Below, piece by piece: positions 57,002 to 64,000 of a stretch of DNA of 64,000 nucleotides; positions within the stretch are counted from its first letter, which is position 1; each line of letters begins with the position of its first letter. The position numbers and the translations under genes are program-made. Origin of the DNA: Bidens hawaiensis. Its lineage: Eukaryota > Streptophyta > Magnoliopsida > Asterales > Asteraceae. The stretch is taken from the NCBI GenBank assembly GCA_021521415.1, contig JAIQDT010000107.1, positions 2,666,001-2,730,000 of the forward strand, read 5' to 3'. Under the pieces are notes generated by a model. The model was given only the letters and a program-made list of their open reading frames with translations, had not been told where the DNA came from and made no database searches.

Positions 57002-59280
57002 TTAAATAGAGTTAACCGAGTCCCCATCACTGCTTTCACTATCACTGCTACTGCTGCTGCTACTACTGCCGGTGTCGCTGCTGCTAGTATCGCCGGAGCT
57101 CGAAGGCGGTTCTTTTCTTTCCTCAGCATTCAGTTGAGCTCTCAGGGCTTCTGCAGCATTTGAGACACCGTCCACGTCATCATCACTTACATCGACCTCC
57201 GCAATTTCATCATCACTTTCATTTTGATGCGGGATGTTAATATCAATTCCAGTAAATGGTTGTCTTTCTGGTAATGCGGAGTCAATATTATCGGCTCCGC
57301 CAATGTCGATTTCATCATCGTCGTTGAGTATGTCTAGTTGTTCGTCCAGGTCATCATCGGTTTTGGGATCAGGGGACGTGTAGAATGAATTTGAAGGGAT
57401 TGATGGATTATCATTAACCTTTTCTTCTCTGGCTTTACCATCTGGAAAAGATAAAAAAATTAAGAATGTGGTTAATTTAATTAAAAAAATAATAATCTTG
57501 GTTTTAATAGGTGCACCAAGGAGATAGGGTCCCTGAAGTCTAGGCAAGAGACAAGGTGCACCCATCTGGCAACCAAAATTAAGGGTGTGCAAAAATACCG
57601 AAACCCGATAACTGAACCGTATACATAACCAAAAAAGGAAATCAAAACGAATAAATCAATCTCCGAGCAGATGAGCACCTCTACCCACAATTCAGATAGT
57701 AAAACCTCTATACACGACACGCGCACGCATGCACATGTATGCACACACACACACACATATACATATATATATATGGGAGGGTTCTAAGCTGAACACAATT
57801 TTTCACGAGAACAGAACAAAATAAATCATCCATTTTTTCATTCTTAAACAAATTAAAAATACAAAAAAACGGTTAAAAATTAATGTTTATTTATTCTTCT
57901 AATATTCTAGAAAGAGAAACAAAATTTGCTTACTCATAGAACCTACACAGGCGCAAATAATATTTAAGTCATATTTCCTACACGTGTAGGTAAAGATTTA
58001 AAACGAAAAAAAAAAACAATATATGAACAAATTAGTTTATTGGTCTTTATATGCACAGCATAGACATTTGAATGCAGAAAGTAAAAGTTTTTTAACATAA
58101 ATATGAACCATTGATTGAAAAAATTTAAACAACTTAAGTTCACTCTTTTTGTCCTAACAATAACGTAGTGTCTCACTGTCTTGTAGTGAACTATGATTTC
58201 TATGTACAACTCAAGGTTAAATGTCCAACCTAAAAAATTTCTCAAAATCTGCCATGTACAAAAGGCGCTCCGGAAGTCCAAAAGGCATGCGTTTTTAAAA
58301 CTAAGATAACAAGAAAATTAAGTGTAAGAGAACATACCAAAACCTTTAAAGTTGCCAATTTCAATTCTTTCAACTTCAACCTACCCAAATTTACAAAATA
58401 ATTCAAATAATTAAATTGTAAGATGATAAATCAAAGAAAAAAAAAACAATAGAATAACTTACAGATGGAGGAAGTAAGCTCTTATTCAAAGACTGCATTT
58501 TAGGTCCCTTTCCAAGAGGTGGTGAGCTAGCCTCAGGTTGTGGCACCGGTAAGCTACTAGCGGCAGCAGCAGCAGACTCGCCAGGTTGACGAACATGCCT
58601 TAACCGCTTAACCGATCTATGTAACCGCTCTAACCGAAAATGTGTCCCATCAAAGAACAACACTGCATCATTGTCCTTGTAATCTTCTATACTACCTTCA
58701 AAGCTGACTTTAGGTTTCCCTGGTTGATTGTTTTGGAACTCAACCGCCACCTTATTATCCTTACTCTTATGCAGTTTCCCAGGCTGGTTCTTATCAATTG
58801 ATGCAGGCTTAAATTCATCTGCGATATCCAGATTTAACAGACAATTAATCTTCATAGAACAATCCCCAATTCATTTTCACACAGGTAAAACTTCAATTTT
58901 GATAATGATAACTAACAATGGCCTGAATTCAAAAGTAGCAGACGATTAATCTTCATAAAACATAAAACAATCTCCAGTTCAATTTTCACAGAGATAAAAC
59001 TTTGATTTTGGTCGCACCTAATTAGACGGCAAAACATCCTAAATTTACAGATTTAGAACTGAATTGAAATAAAACTAGGGGTTATCCTGCACTTGGTAGA
59101 TGATCGATTTTTATCAAACAAACTAGTATTCGATCGAACACACATAAATATATACTTACAGCGAAGAGTGCAGAATTTGGAAGAAGGGTTGCCTTGGAAA
59201 GAAGAACCTAGGGTTAGGTCAAACCACTGATCGACCGGTGGAGCGGTTAATGGCTCGTCTCTTCGGTTGCTATTTGCCAT
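57002..59280 (-). CDS. EAF: ELL-associated factor (EAF) family protein, 319 aa, four exons
   Basis: Exons on the minus strand are 59280-59160, 58818-58463, 58380-58338 and 57441-57002, with GT...AG introns (GTAAGT, GTAAGT, GTATGT donors). Together they give 960 bp without a stop until TAA. The N-terminal domain has QWFDLTLGSSFQ, LRYEFKPASIDKNQPGKL, AVLFFDGTHFRLERLHRSVK. It corresponds to the EAF domain that, in animals and fission yeast, binds ELL to stimulate RNA polymerase II elongation in the nucleus. The C-terminus is acidic and Ser-rich (SSSDTGSSSSSSSSDSESSD), like other EAFs. Intron 3 (896 bp) carries a partial MITE. The exon 1-2 junction restores RYEF across a split codon, strong support for the model. 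It is the only intact host gene seen. Confidence 0.92.
57736..57990. mobile_element. Microsatellite and partial MITE in EAF intron 3
   Basis: An AC then AT microsatellite (57741-57774) is followed by GGGAGGGTTCTAAGCTGAAC, a MITE-like terminus. No inverted partner was found before exon 3, so it is a fragment or a one-ended insertion. Confidence 0.4.
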
Positions 59281-59441
59281 GTTTGATTGTGAATGAATCC
59301 AATCGGAGCCCTAGATTAGAATGTGTTTATTAGGTTTGAACTGAAACGCGATATTTGCTGTTGTAATTGCGAATATGATCCTAATGTTTGGAACGAAAAG
59401 CCCATGCTGGTTTCTATTTACGCTTACACCCTTGTTTCTAC
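59281..59441. other. EAF upstream region
   Basis: This short interval between the EAF start codon and the Harbinger-type insertion must include the EAF 5' UTR and core promoter. No clear TATA box is seen on the minus strand. Confidence 0.4.
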
Positions 59442-59444
59442 TAA

Positions 59445-60414
59445 GGCTGAGGGGTGTGGGGCTTCAACGGGGGCGCTAGAGCCCCTCCGCTCGCGCCTCC
59501 AGGCGCTAGCACCACACCACCGGGGCGCGAAAGGGGCGCTATCGGGGCGCGAGCACGAAAAACAAAGCAGGCGCAAGCCTGTTAGCGGGTGAGGATGGGC
59601 GTAAAGAGACATGGGAAAGTGTGATCTAGCCGTTGGACATTTAAAATGAGCCGTTGGGCTCTTATTTAATAAAAAAAAAAGTTTTTTCTTCCTATATATA
59701 ACCCATTTCACATAAAACAATTACCACAACTTCAAAAAAAAAAACCCAAAATCAACCCATCTTCCAAACTTTTTTTTTAAAAAATGGCTGGAAATTGGTA
59801 CCCAAACCTAGATTCAGATTATATTGACGACGATTTATGGTCGTCACCGCACCAACCGATGTTTTATTCGGAGCCGCAACAATCATCCGGCTTTCAACCA
59901 TCCAACATACAACCGTCTCCTAACCATCCAACATAAAACCATGGAGGTGGTCTCTAATGACAAAAAGGAAAAAAGTCGAATGAGAGATTTGGACTTCCTT
60001 ACTAGAGACTTCAGTAACCTAAATCCGGTCGATCAAATGCTAATGGAAAAGCAAAAGGAACGTATCCGAAAGAGGTTGATCGAAGAAGACCAAGCCGAAG
60101 AATAAGAATAATGTTTTTTTAGTACTTTTATTTTTATTTTATTTTTAGATATTAATGTGTTTTTTCATTAATGTGTGTTTTTTTTAATAATTTATGAGTT
60201 TTTTTAATAATATGTTTTTTGAATATATTTATAAAAAAATAAAAAAAAAAAATCCGCTGGAGCCCCTGCTGGAGCCCCTCCACACCAGGGCCAGGGGCTC
60301 CAACGGGGGCTCCAACACCCCCCTTATCCAGTTTCTCTCTCTGCCACACGTCATAATATTATTGGCTGGAGCCCCCACTCGCGCCCCCATTAGAGCCCCC
60401 CACACCCCTCAGCC
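59445..60414 (+). mobile_element. PIF/Harbinger deletion derivative (970 bp)
   Basis: Perfect 17-bp terminal inverted repeats (GGCTGAGGGGTGTGGGG) are flanked by TAA on both sides (59442-59444 and 60415-60417), the PIF/Harbinger target signature. Sub-terminal GC-rich GGGGGCGC and GGAGCCCC blocks repeat in both arms. The interior has the head and tail of a Harbinger ORF1 and no transposase. Confidence 0.92.
59784..60105 (+). pseudogene. Harbinger ORF1 head and tail
   Basis: MAGNWYPNLDSDYIDDDLW starts a 50-codon frame (59784-59936). MRDLDFLTRDFSNLNPVDQ, LMEKQKERIRKRL and a terminal EEDQAEE then follow at 59941-60105. The first part resembles the N-terminus and the second the C-terminus of the Myb-like/NAM-associated ORF1 protein of plant Harbingers. 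The DNA-binding middle is deleted. Confidence 0.6.
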
Positions 60415-60417
60415 TAA

Positions 60418-61900
60418 TTACAAAAGGTAGAATTCAAATAAGAATGATTTTCCTAGGAAAGTAGGAATGGAAACATTTTAAAAACCCACTTAATTTATAT
60501 TTAAAAATCCAGTAACATCTTCATACATCTTCTACAACCACCATCGCTCATCACCACCACAGTCGTTACCCACCGCCACCACCTACCCGAGAACACAATG
60601 ACATTATTAAGTGACAATAATTAATTTATTCATTTCATTCAATAACTTAAGTAAAACTTTTTCAAATATCAAAATACAAACAATTACAACAATATTTAAT
60701 CTTTAGAATATCCTGAATGTATAATCTAAGGGCGAGTCTTCAATGTTCATAATCCGCCTAAAAGTAAACATGTAGCATGCATAAAAACATATTTGATCAA
60801 CACGAATGTTTGTGAATAATACACTAGTATTTGTTATATGTATATAACGAAGCAAAATCACAATTCATATGTGTAAATAGAACATCGCAACAATCATTAT
60901 AAATGTAAAGTAAATAACTGATGCTCCTTTCTAACTGGTAAAAATCAAAATACTTGGATAAATAAATGAGGCCCTATTTTGTTAGCACAATGCTAAAATA
61001 GTTAGGGGAGTGTATGAAAGTACTTAATGAGGATGAGGACGAGGGCAAACCATAAACAATATTTAAACACTTTAGCACATATATATAATGAGGCATAAAC
61101 AAATGATCACACAAATATTCATAAACACACATAACACTAAATTATGGATTTAATATTGAGGTCTTAAACATGTGAGTTTGAATATGGTACGCATGCAACC
61201 GCCAAAAGTATAAAAGCGTAAAAATGGGAGTGTGATTACTCACTTGGAAATGAAGTGAGGGACTAAATAGACAAGCTAGTCCTTAAGCGGGCGGACCGGA
61301 AGGTTCGATTTTAACAAGCGAGTCCAAGAAATAAATGAGTTTAGGATTGGGAATGTGACGGAAGTTAAATAATAAATTAAACTTGAATTCAAATTTGGGG
61401 GGTTTGGGGTGTAATTTGTAAAATGAGAAGATATGAGTATGTATAAAATCAAAAAAACGAAGAATCGGGAAAGTATGTTGTTAACTATGTAGTTTAGATG
61501 GTTTCATTGGATATATATTGTTTTGGTCAAAAATTACCGAAACAATAATTGAACAAATTCGTTAAGTGAGGTAGTATGTTCTTCAATAATACGATGAACA
61601 GGTGCAGTAGAAGTAAAGGGTGACACGGCGATGTAGCGAGGAAAAACCTTTGATCCTAGTGAGAATCCTCAAAATGAAAAACCTCGGGAGGGGAAAAATA
61701 TCCCCTTCCTCAATCTATAAATAATGAAAATGGTGTGATACAACTCGAGAATTGATTTCGGTGAAGAGCTAAAGTACATAGCGTGAACGTGTTGTGTGCT
61801 AATTGAATGTGTCCTATTCACCATTTCAGCCTCATTATATAATAAAATAATCTAACTAGTATCCCTATTGTTAGGGGTCATTTATATCCCTAGCGTTATC
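60418..61900. other. Intergenic or LTR sequence, no gene seen
   Basis: AT-rich and without coding signal. The last 300 bases (TATAAATAATG at 61721, and CATTTCAGCCTC with a run of AATAA-like sequence near 61830) could be the LTR of the gypsy relic to the right, but no boundary could be proved. Confidence 0.35.
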
Positions 61901-64000
61901 CTGAAAATTATTCTGATAGCTTGGATTCCCAGCTAGATGCAAGATCTAGAACTAATCGACTACACTTATTATGTTTTTCATACTTAAATTCATATTCACT
62001 TCATCCATGTCGTCCGCATTTTCGGAGTTACTCAACCACTTCCTCCCCCAACTGTTATCCTGAGGAAGGGGGCTATTGTTGGTGTTTATATCTCAGGAGC
62101 CGGAGGATCAAGCAGCATGATTACTCCCACAATAAGGCCCTCTGCTGACATGCCCATCCAAAGATCTAGGTCTCCCAACATGAGGCTGGTCCTTATAACG
62201 ATGATATTTTTGATTTTTTAGTGCAAATGAAAGAGCATATGGAGACTCAGAAGTGAACCAACAGCTCTGTCTTGAGGGAGCTCCAGGATATCTGGGCACA
62301 AGGGAAGAAGCCGGTTGAGGAATCCTTCACTCCATTGCTACCTAGGAACCTGAACTTTGATGCATTAGGATCCCAATGGAATTGATATGATGATTTCCTT
62401 CCCATGCAATCTGCGACAGAAAAAGTGATCCCGTCAAGTCCACCATGATCACACCTACTCAAGAATTTGGTGTTGTTTCGTGATCCCCAGCTAGCATTTC
62501 CGATATTTGCAATATCAATAATGCTACTATTTCTATAACTAACCCTGATGTTGCGCATGATTCCGGTATTAGTCCAATGGTTTTGAAGGAATTGTAGAAA
62601 CTGAAGGAGTTAATCTCCATTGTACTTGGGGTAATCCAACCAATTCCGGACGTACCCCCCCAGCAGCCACAAGATCTTGAGATTTTCACCTCCCTTATGT
62701 AATGCCAACATCCCGAAGCGATTCAAGACTCCAAGCATGAAACTGTATGATGGAACCACGATCCTGAAGAGCATGTCGCCCAGTATCGTGAGAGGATAGA
62801 GATCAACGCTATACCTTAAAATCTCAAGGAAGCCTGTTTTTGCAAAGGCTTTAGCTCAACCCTGATCGGAGCTGCATTAAAATGGCTCCTAAGCATTCCT
62901 CCTTTCTCCATTTAATATATTCCTCATTTAGTTAATTTGTTTAATAAGCAATTTTCTTGCAGTAGATGTTTTGAAAGGGTAACTAGTGACTTGTATTGAG
63001 TAACACAGAGCAATGATGAAAGCCTTAGGGATTTTTTGAGAAAATTTAGCAAGGAAGCTTTAGAGATCCCCAACCTCGAAGTTGCAACGGATACGCAAGC
63101 TTTCAAGATGGGTCTAAAAAGGATGCCTCTTTCTATGAGGATCTCATCATGAATCCTTGCATGAATATGGACGAAGCAAGAAACAAGGCTCTAAGGTTCA
63201 TCAGGCTGGATTGAGAACATGATGATTCAGCAACGGCTGGATAGTCCTAACAACTACAACCTCCTGAACAGGAAGTCGGATTCCCCGTCATCTAAACCAT
63301 ATCAATCCAAACCTTACTCCTAAAACGACATGGTCAATATGGTGGACGATGATGAGGATTATGATTCTTGTCCCAACTTAAGTGATTGTTGTTTTCTTGT
63401 TGATATTTCCATATTAATGTGTGTTATGAAGGATTTAGGTGATAAGGTAAGATGGCTATGAAAAAAATGAGAAAAATAGTGCCTGGAAGGACAAGTTCAA
63501 ATGGTGCTTTTTTCATGAAGATTTTGGCCACATCACAGAATATTTTATTGCTATGAGGAGGGAAATCAGTTACTTACTCAGCAAAGGTCACTTGAAAGAT
63601 CTTATAGGAAAGAAGTAATGAACCTGAGATCCCAAGCAAGATCCCAAAATGTAGAATCTCCACCACCCGACGCTCTAATCATAAATGTTCTCTCCGAGAG
63701 ATCATATATATACGGCACATCCTACTCAGCAGCTAGAAGGAATGCCAAAGTAGCGAAATCAAAAAAGCCCAAGGAACCAACTAAGACGATGACCTTGCCT
63801 AAAGAATATTAAGTCACATTCAATGAAGAGGACAAGAACAATTTTTGGGATCCTCATCACGATGGTTTAGTCATAACCCTTTATATTTCTAATTGTTTTG
63901 TACGCAAGATCTTGGTGGACAATAGAAGTTCGGTAAATATCATTCAGTTGGACACCCTGAAGAGGATGAACATTCCAAATCCAAGATTATATGGAAGTCT
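61901..64000 (+). pseudogene. Ty3/gypsy gag-protease relic, runs off the window
   Basis: Gag blocks in shifting frames: DPEEHVAQYRERIEI (about 62760), EACFCKGFSSTLIGAALKWL, LVNLFNKQFSCSRCFERVTS and LRDFLRKFSKEALEIPNLEV (to about 63100). Then come KWCFFHEDFGHITEYFIAMR (63499-63560) and a 64-codon frame at 63618-63812. The protease block KILVDNRSSVNIIQLDTLKR is at about 63908-63967, with DNRS in place of the usual DGGS. Many stops interrupt it. The style suggests a Tat-type gypsy element. Confidence 0.75.

Noticed and set aside
59323..59720. Frames of 89 and 98 codons on opposite strands
   Set aside because: Both cross the GC-rich end of the Harbinger derivative and have no recognisable domain.

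Overview
This window looks like nuclear DNA of a flowering plant, most likely a eudicot of the daisy family (Asteraceae). That placement is inferred from the style of the retrotransposon proteins and was not tested by a search. The sequence is AT-rich, with spliceosomal introns, TA and ATT microsatellites, MITEs and nested LTR retrotransposons. I see one convincing host gene: a four-exon minus-strand gene at 57002-59280 for an ELL-associated factor (EAF) family transcription elongation protein. Almost everything else is transposon-derived.

Layout. 1-1257: decayed Ty1/copia RT and RNase H end. 1324-6902: a gag-only Sirevirus-like element with paired LTRs, nested in the LTR of the first copia. 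7651-9090: minus-strand Ty3/gypsy protease-RT relic with an internal tandem duplication. 9103-19236: a Sirevirus with a long IN-RT reading frame and a truncated 3' end. 19237-25304: four head-to-tail units of exactly 1498 bp derived from the 5' end of a gypsy element (ORF1 plus start of gag). 25555-28036: the LTR of that gypsy element, which sits in the chromodomain end of an older decayed chromovirus (28037-31260). 31836 to about 35365: LTR-like and unassigned AT-rich sequence.

35371-49421: a complete 14-kb Tat-type Ty3/gypsy element on the minus strand, with 804-bp LTRs and an exact 5-bp target duplication (TTCGG). Its gag-pol runs leftward. Between pol and its 3' LTR lie two tandem, rightward (antisense) copies of a four-exon accessory gene. 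Each has its own TATA-type promoter, and the three intron phases (1, 1, 0) are the same in both. This is the most interesting structure in the window. Antisense orientation would let introns survive passage through the genomic RNA.

49427-56640: MITEs in TA microsatellites, an LTR with a decayed primer-binding site, a hAT-type MITE with an 8-bp target duplication, and a probable hAT relic. 57002-59280: the EAF gene. 59445-60414: a PIF/Harbinger deletion derivative with a TAA target duplication. From about 61900 to the edge: a plus-strand gypsy gag-protease relic that runs out of the window.

Functionally the region has one gene for RNA polymerase II elongation beside a deep stack of nested mobile elements. 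Most of the elements are broken by frameshifts and stop codons.
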